From positions 77,800 through 141,799 of the forward strand of contig DASZBX010000033.1 in assembly GCA_035943635.1 (NCBI GenBank): a stretch of 64,000 bases of DNA. The letters are read 5' to 3'. A program made the position numbers and the translations under genes. Of this stretch, positions 28,609-36,936 are shown piece after piece (positions within the stretch are counted from its first letter, which is position 1; the number at the start of each line of letters is the position of its first letter). The notes under the pieces are model-generated. The model made no database searches. It was not told the DNA's origin and saw only the letters and a program-made list of their open reading frames with translations. The DNA is from DASZBX01 sp035943635. GTDB lineage: Bacteria; Actinomycetota; Actinomycetes; Streptomycetales; Catenulisporaceae.

Positions 28609-30042
28609 CTACTCGGCGTCGGCATGTGCGTCGGAGGCGGTGTCGGCGGTGTCGGCGGCCGCGGGTTCGTCGTGCCGGGAGCGGCGCGGGGTGCCGGGGC
28701 CGGAACCGTTCCCGGTCCTGGGCGCGGTCGCACCCGAGGCCGTGCCCGCGGACGTGGCCGCTGCGGCGGCTGCCGCCGCGTTCAGGGCGGCCGCGGCGGC
28801 GGCGGTCGCGGCGGGGGAGGCGGACAGGGCGGCGCTGAGCGGGCCGGCCGTCAGCCCGACCTGCCAGGGGCGGGCGCCGCCGGACCGCAGCACCTCGGCC
28901 ACGGTGTCCGGGCCCGGGTCGGCCGGCGGGGACCAGCACAGCCGGCGCAGCAGGTCGGGGGACAGCAGGTTCTCCACCGGCAGCCGGTACTCCTCGGCCA
29001 GGGCCAGCGCGGCCCGGCGGGCCACGGTCAGCCGCGCCGCGGCGGCCGGGTCGGTGCGCTCCCAGGACTTGGCCGGGGGCGGGCCGTCGTGCGCGGCCTG
29101 GGCGTTGGGCAGCTCGGCCTCGGGCAGGTCCAGCGCGGCGAGCAGGGCCGCGTGGTAGCCGACCGCGTCGGTCGAGCGGGTCCGGCCGCTGCACCCGGGG
29201 ATGGCGCGCAGCTCGGCCACGTTCTGCGGCAGCCGGGTGGCCGCCTCGATGATCGCGGTGTCCGGCAGCACCCGGCCGGGCGGCATGTCGCGGCGGTCGG
29301 CCAGCAGGTCGCGCCGTTCCCACAGGGCCCGGACCACGGCCAGCTGACGCGGGCGGCGGATCTTGTGGATGCCGGAGGTGCGCCGCCACGGCTCGGACCG
29401 CGGGGGCGGCGGCGGGGCGGCCAGGACCGCGGCGAACTCCTGCATCGCCCACTCCAGCTTGCCCTGCGCCTGCAGGTCCGCGCTGACCTTGTCGCGCAGT
29501 TCGACCAGCAGTTCGACGTCCAGGGCGGCGTACCGCAGCCAGGGTTCGGGCAGCGGGCGGGTGGACCAGTCGTCGGCCGAGTGCCGCTTCTCCAGGGTGA
29601 AGCCGAGCAGGTCCTCGACCATGTAGCCCAGGCCGACCCGGGGGTATCCGGCCAGCCGGCCGCCGAGCTCGGTGTCGAACAACCGGCCGGGGGCCAGGCC
29701 GACTTCGCGCAGGCAGGCCAGGTCCTGGCTGGCCGCGTGCAGCACCCACTCCTGGTCGGCCAGCACGGCGCTCAGGCCGGTCAGGTCCGGGCAGGCGATC
29801 GGGTCGATCATGGCCGTGCCCGCGCCCTCGCGGCGCAGCTGGATCAGGTACGCGCGCTGGGTGTAGCGGTAACCGGAGGCCCGCTCGGCGTCGACGGCCA
29901 CCGGGCCGGTGCCGGCCGCGAAGGCGGCGACGGCCTCGGCCAGCGTGCGCTCGTCGGCGATCACATCGGGGACACCGTCCCGCGGGGTCAGCAGCGGGAC
30001 GGCGGCGCCTTCAGTCGGCACCGGCTCGGCGTCAATAGTCAC
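28609..30042 (-). CDS. rnd: Ribonuclease D (DEDDy 3'-5' exonuclease with HRDC domain)
   Basis: The protein has 477 residues. The exonuclease residues are Asp51 and Glu53 (VAVDAE), Asp107 (SQDLACL), and Tyr171 with Asp175 (YAALDVELL), giving the DEDDy set. An HRDC domain follows at about 220-300 (RPRQLAVVRALWERRDLLA), with a second helical region to about 390. The last 85 residues are an Ala-rich then acidic low-complexity tail. RNase D trims structured RNA 3' ends, for example in tRNA maturation. The start is GTG 30042 with a weak AGCAGG ribosome site. Confidence 0.9.
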   Translation of the reverse strand: MTIDAEPVPTEGAAVPLLTPRDGVPDVIADERTLAEAVAAFAAGTGPVAVDAERASGYRYTQRAYLIQLRREGAGTAMIDPIACPDLTGLSAVLADQEWVLHAASQDLACLREVGLAPGRLFDTELGGRLAGYPRVGLGYMVEDLLGFTLEKRHSADDWSTRPLPEPWLRYAALDVELLVELRDKVSADLQAQGKLEWAMQEFAAVLAAPPPPPRSEPWRRTSGIHKIRRPRQLAVVRALWERRDLLADRRDMPPGRVLPDTAIIEAATRLPQNVAELRAIPGCSGRTRSTDAVGYHAALLAALDLPEAELPNAQAAHDGPPPAKSWERTDPAAAARLTVARRAALALAEEYRLPVENLLSPDLLRRLCWSPPADPGPDTVAEVLRSGGARPWQVGLTAGPLSAALSASPAATAAAAAALNAAAAAAAATSAGTASGATAPRTGNGSGPGTPRRSRHDEPAAADTADTASDAHADAE

Positions 30043-30366
30043 CTGCTAACGGTAACCTGCCTGGTCCCATTCTCAGTGGGTGCTGGACTACTTGTGTGGA
30101 ATTCCGTACGGAGCGCGGGGTGCGCCCCGGCGCCGTTGCGCGCCTGTTGCGGACGTTTTGGGCGGGCTTGGGCGCGCCGGCCGCGGCTCCGGCCGAGGTC
30201 GCCGGGGGGTGGCGGCGAGGTGGTCGGCCGGTGGACGCACGGAGGCCGCCACCTGTCCAGGAGATGGCCGAAATGTGTCCTGCGGATGGCCAGGGGGTGT
30301 CCAGGCGGGATTTTCGACCGGCACCGGGGTGAGCGCGGCGACCGGTCGGGACCGCGCGATCGGGGG
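30043..30366. other. Gap between the RNase D and response regulator genes
   Basis: This short non-coding stretch lies upstream of the RNase D gene. It should carry that gene's promoter, in the A/T-richer first 70 bases. Nothing else was recognised. Confidence 0.45.
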
Positions 30367-30426
30367 CGTCGTCCGGCCGGGCAGGTGCACGCGCGAGTGC
30401 ACGCGCACCTGCCCGGCCGGACGACG
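30367..30426 (-). terminator. Long perfect hairpin after the response regulator
   Basis: Arms 30367-30388 and 30405-30426 are perfect 22-base complements with a 16-base loop. The hairpin starts 15 bases past the stop of the response regulator gene. It has no T-run, like many actinobacterial terminators. Confidence 0.8.
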
Positions 30427-30440
30427 CTGCGTCCGAGCGT

Positions 30441-31163
30441 TCAGCTGAGGATGCCGCCGCGCATGCCGACCGCGACCATGCCGGCCCGGTCGCCGGTGCC
30501 CAGCTTGCGCGCGATCCGGGCCAGGTGGCTCTTCACGGTGAGCGCGGACAGGCCCATGGTCTGGCCGATGGCCTTGTTCGACCGGCCGTCCGCGACCAGG
30601 CGCAGCACCTCGATCTCGCGCGCGGACAGCTCGCGGCAGCCGGCGTTCATCGGGGCGGGCATCGCGCCCGCGGCCAGCGCGCCGGCGGTGCCGGCCGGGC
30701 CGACGCCGGCCAGCCGGCGTTCGCGCAGGTGCGGCGGGAGCGCGCCGAGGCCGCCCTGCTGGTGTCCGGGCAGCATGCCCGGCCGGCTCGGCGGGAGCAT
30801 CCGCGCGCCGGTGACCACGTAGCCGCGCACGCCGGAGGCCAGGGCCGCGCGGACCGCGTTCGTGTCGTCCGCGGTGGAGATGGCCACCGCGCTGTTCCAG
30901 CCGAGGCTTCGCATCTCCGCGAGGAGCGCGAGTCCGGGGCCGTCGGGCAGGTGGACGTCGACAATGGCGATATCGCGGGCAGTGGCCATCCGGGTGCGGG
31001 CCTCGGCGATGGTGGATGCTTCCACCACGTCGCGGACACCCAGCGCCCACAGATGGCGGGTGACCGAAGTTCGGACGCGCGGGTCGTGGACGACGACCAT
31101 CGCGGTGAGTTTCGCAGGTCGATATGCCAACAGGCTCGCGGTGTGATCGACGAGTACCGACAC
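30441..31163 (-). CDS. NarL/LuxR-type response regulator with atypical receiver
   Basis: The protein has 240 residues. Receiver-like domain at about residues 20-125: VVVHDPRVRTSVTRHLWALG, AIVDVHLPDGPGL with the candidate phospho-Asp, and GVRGYVVTG. The conserved Lys near the end of a standard receiver is not evident. A Gly/Pro-rich linker follows, then a LuxR helix-turn-helix at about 178-235 (LSAREIEVLRLVADGRSNKAIGQTMGLSALTVKSHLARIARKLG). No histidine kinase gene is adjacent, so it is an orphan. The same type of gene lies near the RNase D and hem genes in Streptomyces, to my recollection. Target genes unknown. Confidence 0.88.
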   Translation of the reverse strand: MSVLVDHTASLLAYRPAKLTAMVVVHDPRVRTSVTRHLWALGVRDVVEASTIAEARTRMATARDIAIVDVHLPDGPGLALLAEMRSLGWNSAVAISTADDTNAVRAALASGVRGYVVTGARMLPPSRPGMLPGHQQGGLGALPPHLRERRLAGVGPAGTAGALAAGAMPAPMNAGCRELSAREIEVLRLVADGRSNKAIGQTMGLSALTVKSHLARIARKLGTGDRAGMVAVGMRGGILS

Positions 31164-31731
31164 CTTCGCCTCCTAGGGGCTGTCGGAGGGTGGATCCGGT
31201 CCGCAGGTGTGGAGGGTTGCGTCCGGACGGGGGTGCTACGAGGAGAGGAATCGGCAATCCAGGTGCGGACCTTTAGCGTGATGACCCTTACCGGGTGCCC
31301 TCCGGATGGGTTAAGCAGCAGGGGCATTTGGCCCATTGCCCACCCGAACGGCGTAGTACGGCGCCTGACCGACTTGCTTTTTCGCGGCTGTGGACTTCTG
31401 TCCGGCGCGGTGATACCAGCGTTGAACTGCTCTGATCACTAAGCGTCAGAGCGCCGGCCGGGTGACTGGGAAGGAGCTGGACTTGATGCTTACCCGAATG
31501 GTGGAAAAGTAAACAGCGGGGAATGTTCACCTGCTTGGCTCAGTGGATGTCGGTCGTCCACTGAGTCCGGGGCGGGTCCGGGCCGGGTCCGCGCAGGGCC
31601 GGGACGGGCTCCCCCAGGCCGAGCGGCCGAGCGGCCGGGGCGGCTGCGGGCGGCTGCGGGCGGCTATGAGTGGGCGTGGGCGTGGGCGGGCACCGGTCGG
31701 CTGCGGGGCGGCCGTGACCGGGTGCGGGGCT
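31164..31731. other. Gap between DUF3000 and response regulator genes
   Basis: No gene was recognised in these 568 bases. The region next to 31164 should carry the regulator promoter. A hairpin, CTCAGTGGA at 31539-31547 with TCCACTGAG at 31557-31565, may terminate leftward transcription or serve as an operator. The part 31570-31730 is G-rich trailer of the DUF3000 gene. Confidence 0.5.
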
Positions 31732-32676
31732 TCAGCGGCGCGGGGCGCCGGGGAATGAGGAGACTCCGGCGGCCAGCACCGGCGGCAGGCCGGCGGCCGA
31801 GGACAGCAGGTCGGACCAGGCCTGGAAGTGGGCCTGGACTGCCGCGTACGCGTCCTCGGGCGAGGGCACGCGCCCGCCGGACCCGCCGGGGCCGAGGTGG
31901 AACAGCGGGGTCCAGGAGGCGCGCAGCTCTAGCGAGTGCTCGATCGGCTCCACCACGCCGGTCAGGTCGCCCGCGCCCGGGCCGAACTCGTCGTCGGACA
32001 GGTGCGCGCCGGAGCCGGGCTGCAGTCCGCCTGTCCGCGGCCCGCCCGCGGCCGGGCCCTGGCCGCCGCCGGAACCGGGCCGGCCCGAGGACGCCGAGCC
32101 CGCGCCGAAACCGGTTCCGGCCGTCGCGGCGGCGCTCACCGCCGCCCCGCCCGGGCCGGAGCCGGCCGGGTCCCCGGCGGCCGGTCCGGTCCGGGCCAGC
32201 TCGCCGAACCGGGTGGAGGCGCACTGGGAGACCGTGCCGCCGAGCGCCGCGTACCGGGCCTGGCGCCGTTCGAAGGCCTCGGTCAGCCAGGACCAGGCCA
32301 CCTCGGGCAGCAGCCGGTCCTCGGCGATCTCGGTCTCGAGGTCGACCTGGATCAGGGTGACGCAGCGGAAGACGCCCTTCCACTCCGGGTGCCCGTCCGG
32401 CTCGTACAGCAGCACGAACCGGCCGGAGCCGAGCTCCTCGGCCTCGCCGTTCGGGTCGGTCGGGCCGAGCACGGCGACCGAGCCGGCGTAGCTGTGGCTG
32501 GCCAGCCGGCGCGGGGCCGGCAGCTGCTCGCGGTCGAGCTCCGGGCGCAGCTCGAGCGCGGCCAGTCCGGCCAGCGCGCGTTCGAACACGGCCGGGACCA
32601 GCGTGGTCGGGGCCGAATCCGGGTCGAGCGGCCCCAGGTTGCGCAAAGGACGGTGTCCGCGGTGCGGCTCAGGCAT
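31732..32676 (-). CDS. DUF3000 family protein
   Basis: The protein has 314 residues. The conserved N-terminal part (about 20-165) includes FERALAGLAALELRPEL, SYAGSVAVLG and GRFVLLYEPDGHPEWKGVFRCVTLIQ. The C-terminal part has the second conserved block, ELRASWTPLFHLGPGG. Between them, at about 165-235, is a Gly/Ala/Ser-rich insertion that makes this member longer than the usual 200 or so residues. Function unknown. In actinobacteria it typically lies divergent to hemE, as here. Start at ATG 32676. Confidence 0.85.
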   Translation of the reverse strand: MPEPHRGHRPLRNLGPLDPDSAPTTLVPAVFERALAGLAALELRPELDREQLPAPRRLASHSYAGSVAVLGPTDPNGEAEELGSGRFVLLYEPDGHPEWKGVFRCVTLIQVDLETEIAEDRLLPEVAWSWLTEAFERRQARYAALGGTVSQCASTRFGELARTGPAAGDPAGSGPGGAAVSAAATAGTGFGAGSASSGRPGSGGGQGPAAGGPRTGGLQPGSGAHLSDDEFGPGAGDLTGVVEPIEHSLELRASWTPLFHLGPGGSGGRVPSPEDAYAAVQAHFQAWSDLLSSAAGLPPVLAAGVSSFPGAPRR

Positions 32677-33015
32677 AGCCGCAGAGTATTGCGGCGCCGC
32701 GGGCGGGGCGCGCAGGCGCGCGGAGCGAATTCGAGATGAGTGCTCGTAGTCCTCACAAAATGGCGCCGCGGGCCGGGTCGGAAGGTGAGGTAAGCGGACG
32801 AAACCGGAGGATTGGGCGGGTGCGGCGGGCGGCGGACGTTCCTCTGCGTGCGCGCCCCGTACACGCAGCAGAGTCGACATTGGTCTCGGGACCACGCAGA
32901 CGACCGCTTCGGGACACACCCGTATATGAGGTTTCGCGACGGGCCCGTGGACCGTGTGCGGCGTACTTTTCCGGTCAGCGCTGTCGCCATCGTGGCGGCA
33001 TGCGAGGATCGGGGG
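32677..33015. promoter_or_regulatory. Divergent promoter region of DUF3000 and hemE
   Basis: These 339 bases separate two divergent genes and should carry both promoters. The hemE frame is open through part of it, but there is no ribosome site or family match before 33016. No clear operator was seen. Confidence 0.45.
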
Positions 33016-34167
33016 GTGAGTGGTACAGATCCGGCGCACGGCGCCGCAGCAGCAGACCGGTCCACGTCGGCCGTCCCGTCCCCGGTAGCGCACCAGGACG
33101 GATCCCCGCAGTCGCCATCGCGCCCGCCGGCCCATTCCGGCCTGGCTGATTCCGCCTTCCTCCGGGCCTGCCACCGGCAGCCGGGCGCACACACCCCGGT
33201 GTGGTTCATGCGCCAGGCCGGCCGGTCGCTGCCGGAATACCGGGCGATCCGGTCCGAGGTGGCCATGCTCGAGTCCTGCATGATGCCGGAGCTGGTGACC
33301 GAGATCACCATGCAGCCGGTCCGCCGCTACGGCGTGGACGCGGCCATCCTGTTCAGCGACATCGTGGTGCCGCTCAAGGCCATCGGGGTCGACCTGGACA
33401 TCAAGCCGGGGATCGGGCCGGTGGTCGAGCACCCGATCCGCGACCGGGCCGGGCTGGCCCAGCTGCGCGCGCCCGAGCCGGACGACCTCGCGCCGATCGG
33501 CGCCGCGGTCCGGCTGCTGACCGCCGAGCTCGGCCCGACCCCGCTGATCGGGTTCGCCGGGGCGCCGTTCACCCTGGCCAGCTACCTGATCGAGGGCGGG
33601 CCGTCCCGCGGGCACGAACTGACCAAGGCCATGATGTACGGCGAGCCGGAGCTGTTCGCCGCGCTGCTGGACCGGCTGGCCGAGATCACCGCCGCCTTCC
33701 TGCGGGTGCAGATCGAGGCCGGGGCCGGCGCGGTCCAGCTGTTCGACTCCTGGGTCGGCGCGCTCGCCCCGGCGGACTACCGCCGGCACGTGCAGCCCGC
33801 CTCAGCGAAGGTGTTCGACGCGGTCAGCGGGTACGGCGTGCCGAAGATCCACTTCGGCGTCGGCACCGGGGAACTGCTGCACGACATGGGCGAGGCCGGC
33901 GCGGACGTGGTCGGGGTGGACTGGCGGGTGCCGCTGGACGAGGCGGCCAAGCGGGTCGGCCCGGGCAAGGCGCTGCAGGGCAACCTGGACCCGGCGATCC
34001 TGTTCGCGCCGGAGCACGCGTACACGGCCGCGACCCTCCAGGTGCTCGACGACGCCAAGGGGCTGGAAGGACACGTGTTCAACCTCGGCCACGGCGTCGG
34101 CCCGAGCACCGACCCGGGCGTGCTCAAGAAGATCGTCGACCTCGTGCACGAGACCACCGCCCGCTGA
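33016..34167 (+). CDS. hemE: Uroporphyrinogen decarboxylase
   Basis: The protein has 383 residues from GTG 33016. Family motifs are PVWFMRQAGRSLPEYRAIR, AAILFSDIVVPLKAIGVDLDI, GFAGAPFTLASYLIEGG, QLFDSWVGALAP and VFNLGHGV. It converts uroporphyrinogen III to coproporphyrinogen III in the cytosol. The first 45 residues are a non-conserved Ser/Pro/Ala-rich extension. The stop overlaps the ATG of the next gene by one base (TGATG), so translation is coupled. Confidence 0.95.
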   Translation: MSGTDPAHGAAAADRSTSAVPSPVAHQDGSPQSPSRPPAHSGLADSAFLRACHRQPGAHTPVWFMRQAGRSLPEYRAIRSEVAMLESCMMPELVTEITMQPVRRYGVDAAILFSDIVVPLKAIGVDLDIKPGIGPVVEHPIRDRAGLAQLRAPEPDDLAPIGAAVRLLTAELGPTPLIGFAGAPFTLASYLIEGGPSRGHELTKAMMYGEPELFAALLDRLAEITAAFLRVQIEAGAGAVQLFDSWVGALAPADYRRHVQPASAKVFDAVSGYGVPKIHFGVGTGELLHDMGEAGADVVGVDWRVPLDEAAKRVGPGKALQGNLDPAILFAPEHAYTAATLQVLDDAKGLEGHVFNLGHGVGPSTDPGVLKKIVDLVHETTAR

Positions 34168-35738
34168 TGTCCGAGCAGGCATCGGGCGCGCCGCTCGGCG
34201 GCGGGGCAGGCCGGACCCTGGCGCCGGGGCCCCGGTCGGCGACCGTGATCCCGCCCTCCGGCCGGCCGGCCGAGCACGGGCGCGGCGCCGGACGGCACCT
34301 GGTCGTGATCGGCGCCGGGATCACCGGACTGGCCGCCGCCCGGGCCGCCCGGCAGCAGGGGCTGCGGGTGACGGTGCTGGAGGCCGGGCCGTGTCCCGGC
34401 GGGAAGCTCGCCCTGGGCGAGGTCGCCGGCGTGCAGATCGACCTCGGCGCCGAGTCCATCCTGGCCCGCCGGCCCGAGGGCACCGACCTGGCCGCCCAGA
34501 TCGGGCTGACCGGCGACCTGGTCCACCCGGCCACGATCAGCGCCGGGATCTGGAGCCGGGGCCGGCTGCGCACCCTGCCGGCCGGACACCTGATGGGCGT
34601 GCCCGGCGACCTGCGCGCGCTGGCCGACTCCGGGATCCTGAGCGAGCAGGGCGTGGCCCGCGCCCAGGCCGACCAGACCCTGCCCCCGACCCCGGTCGAC
34701 GGCGACGTCTCGGTCGGCGCGTTCGTGGCCGCCCGGATGGGCCGCGAGGTCAGCGACCGACTGGTCGAGCCACTGCTCGGCGGGGTCTACGCCGGGCACG
34801 CCGAACGGCTCTCGCTGCGGGCGACCATCCCGCAGCTGGCCCCGCTGGCCGCCGCGGGCACCCCGCTCGGCGAGGGCGTGCGCGCCCTGCTCGACGCCGC
34901 CGCGGCCGCGCGGCCGGCCGGGCCGCCGCCGCCCGTGTTCGCCGGACTGCGCGGCGGAGTCGGCCGGCTGGCGGTGGAACTGGCCGCCGCGAACGAGGCC
35001 GACGGGATCGACACCCGGTTCGGCACCGCGGTCACCTCGCTGAAGCAGGAAACCGGCACGGGAACAGCAGCCGGATCGGCCGCCGGGACCGGCTGGCGGC
35101 TGACCCTGAGCGACGGGACCTCCCTGACCGCCGACGCGGTGGTCCTCGCCGTCCCGGCCCACGCCGCCGCCCGACTGCTCGCCGACCTGGCCGGACCGGC
35201 CGCGAACGCCCTGACCGAGATCGAGTACGGCTCGGTCGCGATCGTCACCCTGGCCGTCCCGCGGGCCGGCCTCGGCGACGCCGAACTGCCCGGCTCCGGA
35301 TTCCTGGTCCCCGCGGTCGAAGGCCGCTCGATCAAGGCGGCCACCTTCTCCACCGCCAAATGGCCGTGGCTGGCCGACAGCGCGGGCGAGCAGGACCTGG
35401 CCGTGCTGCGCGCCTCGATCGGCCGGGCCGGCGAGACCGCCGAACTCGACCGCGACGACGCCGACCTGGTCACCATGGTCCGCACCGACCTCGCCGCCGC
35501 GACCGGACTGTCCGCGACTCCGGTCGACACCCACGTCCAACGCTGGACCGACTCCCTGCCGCAGTACACCGTCGGACACCTCGACCGGGTCGCCCGGATC
35601 CGGGCCGCCCTGCCGGCCGGCACCGCGGTGGCCGGCGCGGCGTACGACGGCGTCGGCATCCCCGCCTGCATCGCCTCCGCGCACGCCGCGGTGCACTCCC
35701 TGACGACCACCTGGAACGAAAGGCCCGACCGCCCATGA
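34167..35738 (+). CDS. cgoX: Coproporphyrinogen III / protoporphyrinogen oxidase (HemY type)
   Basis: The protein has 523 residues. The FAD-binding Rossmann motif is VVIGAGITGLAAARAARQQG near residues 45-65, with the amine-oxidase-like motif GLRGGVGRLAVELA near 255. The C-terminus holds the second part of the FAD site, VAGAAYDGVGIPACIASA. In actinobacteria the HemY-type enzyme oxidises coproporphyrinogen III to coproporphyrin III in the coproporphyrin-dependent heme pathway (family knowledge), in line with the hemQ gene that follows. The first 40 residues are a disordered extension. Often annotated hemG or hemY. Confidence 0.93.
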   Translation: MSEQASGAPLGGGAGRTLAPGPRSATVIPPSGRPAEHGRGAGRHLVVIGAGITGLAAARAARQQGLRVTVLEAGPCPGGKLALGEVAGVQIDLGAESILARRPEGTDLAAQIGLTGDLVHPATISAGIWSRGRLRTLPAGHLMGVPGDLRALADSGILSEQGVARAQADQTLPPTPVDGDVSVGAFVAARMGREVSDRLVEPLLGGVYAGHAERLSLRATIPQLAPLAAAGTPLGEGVRALLDAAAAARPAGPPPPVFAGLRGGVGRLAVELAAANEADGIDTRFGTAVTSLKQETGTGTAAGSAAGTGWRLTLSDGTSLTADAVVLAVPAHAAARLLADLAGPAANALTEIEYGSVAIVTLAVPRAGLGDAELPGSGFLVPAVEGRSIKAATFSTAKWPWLADSAGEQDLAVLRASIGRAGETAELDRDDADLVTMVRTDLAAATGLSATPVDTHVQRWTDSLPQYTVGHLDRVARIRAALPAGTAVAGAAYDGVGIPACIASAHAAVHSLTTTWNERPDRP

Positions 35739-36502
35739 CCGAGCAGACCCCCGCCGCCGGCACTCCCGGCGAGACCGCCCCCGCCGCCGAGGCCGCCCCG
35801 GGCGCCCGCCCGGTCAGCCGCAAGGCCCGGGAACTGAACGAGACCATCCGCTACACCTGCTGGTCGGTGTTCCAGGTGGTCCAGTCGATCCCGGACGAGG
35901 ACCGGGCCGACTGCGCCGCCGAGGTCGAGGACCTGTACGCGGACCTGGCCGCCAAGGACGTCGTGGTGCGCGGCACCTACGACCTGGCCGGGCTGCGCTC
36001 GGACGCCGACCTGATGATCTGGTGGCACGCCCCGGCCGCCGAGGACCTGCAGGACGCCTACTCGCGCTTCCGGAAGACCACGCTCGGCCGGGCCAGCGAA
36101 CCGGTCTGGTCGAACATGGCCCTGCACCGGCCGGCCGAGTTCAACAAGAGCCACATCCCGGCCTACCTGGCCGGAGAGCCGGCCAAGAACTGGGCCGCGG
36201 TCTACCCGTTCGTCCGCTCCTACGAGTGGTACCTGCTGCCGGACGAGGAGCGCCGCGCCCTGCTGGCCGAACACGGCAAGATGTCGCGCGACTACCCGGA
36301 CGTGCGGGCCAACACCGTGCCGTCGTTCGCGCTCGGCGACTACGAGTGGCTGCTCGCCTTCGAGGCCGACGAACTGCACCGGATCGTGGACCTGATGCGG
36401 CACCTGCGCGGCTCGGAGACCCGGCGGCACGTGCGGGAAGAGGTGCCGTTCTTCACCGGGCGCCGCCGGTCGCCGGCCGAGCTGATGGACAGCCTGCCGT
36501 AG
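35735..36502 (+). CDS. chdC: Coproheme decarboxylase (HemQ, chlorite dismutase fold)
   Basis: The protein has 255 residues. It shows the ChdC motifs: WWHAP, a conserved Tyr157 in YPFVRSYEWYLLP, and the proximal heme ligand His180 in LLAEHGKMSRDYPDV. It performs the last step of the coproporphyrin-dependent pathway, turning coproheme into heme b with peroxide. The first 30 residues are an Ala/Pro-rich extension. ATG at 35735 overlaps the previous stop (ATGA). With hemE and cgoX it forms a coupled operon. Confidence 0.95.
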   Translation: MTEQTPAAGTPGETAPAAEAAPGARPVSRKARELNETIRYTCWSVFQVVQSIPDEDRADCAAEVEDLYADLAAKDVVVRGTYDLAGLRSDADLMIWWHAPAAEDLQDAYSRFRKTTLGRASEPVWSNMALHRPAEFNKSHIPAYLAGEPAKNWAAVYPFVRSYEWYLLPDEERRALLAEHGKMSRDYPDVRANTVPSFALGDYEWLLAFEADELHRIVDLMRHLRGSETRRHVREEVPFFTGRRRSPAELMDSLP

Positions 36503-36512
36503 TCGCCGGTCT

Positions 36513-36540
36513 CAGGCCGCCGGACCATCGGGCGGCCCTG
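36513..36540. terminator. Bidirectional hairpin between chdC and the doc relic
   Basis: CAGGCCGCC (36513-36521) pairs with GGCGGCCCTG (36531-36540), with a one-base bulge, in the 43-base gap between convergent genes. Confidence 0.6.
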
Positions 36541-36545
36541 CGCGC

Positions 36546-36839
36546 TCAGCCGCCGGCCGCCTGGTAGAGAGTGCGCAGCGCCGCCGCGATGTCGGCCACC
36601 TCGGTGAGGCGGCCGGCCGCGACGGACACCACGAGGCCCTCCGTGTCGTCGACCGGGACCGGGCGGCCGGGCACGCCGTTCAGGTCGAGCAGGACCCGCG
36701 CGCTCAGCCAGCTCAGCCGCTTGTTCCCGTCGATCAGCGGATGGCCCTTGGCGAGCGAGTGCAGCAGCGCGGCGGCCTTGAGCCAGATGTCCGGGAAAGG
36801 CTGCACACGGGCGTGCCGGATCATTGATCCGCAGATCAT
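36546..36839 (-). pseudogene. N-terminally truncated Doc/Fic-family toxin
   Basis: The open frame has 97 residues with the Fic/Doc active-site motif HPLIDGNKR (His33 to Arg41), preceded by PDIWLKAAALLHSLAKG as in death-on-curing toxins. Doc proteins are about 125 residues and have another 30 N-terminal residues with a conserved RD-x-GLLESA helix. Here an in-frame TGA lies just upstream of the first ATG (36839), so that part is missing. No antitoxin gene lies upstream; the space holds the start of the ugd gene on the other strand. Doc toxins phosphorylate EF-Tu. This copy is probably a relic, though the motif itself is intact. Confidence 0.65.
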
Positions 36840-36936
36840 GCGGATGTACCCGTTTGTTCACCCCGAGCGATTGTGGGCGGCTAGGCTTCGATCTGGCCAT
36901 ATCCACCAAGAATGTCGACCCCTGATAGGACACATC

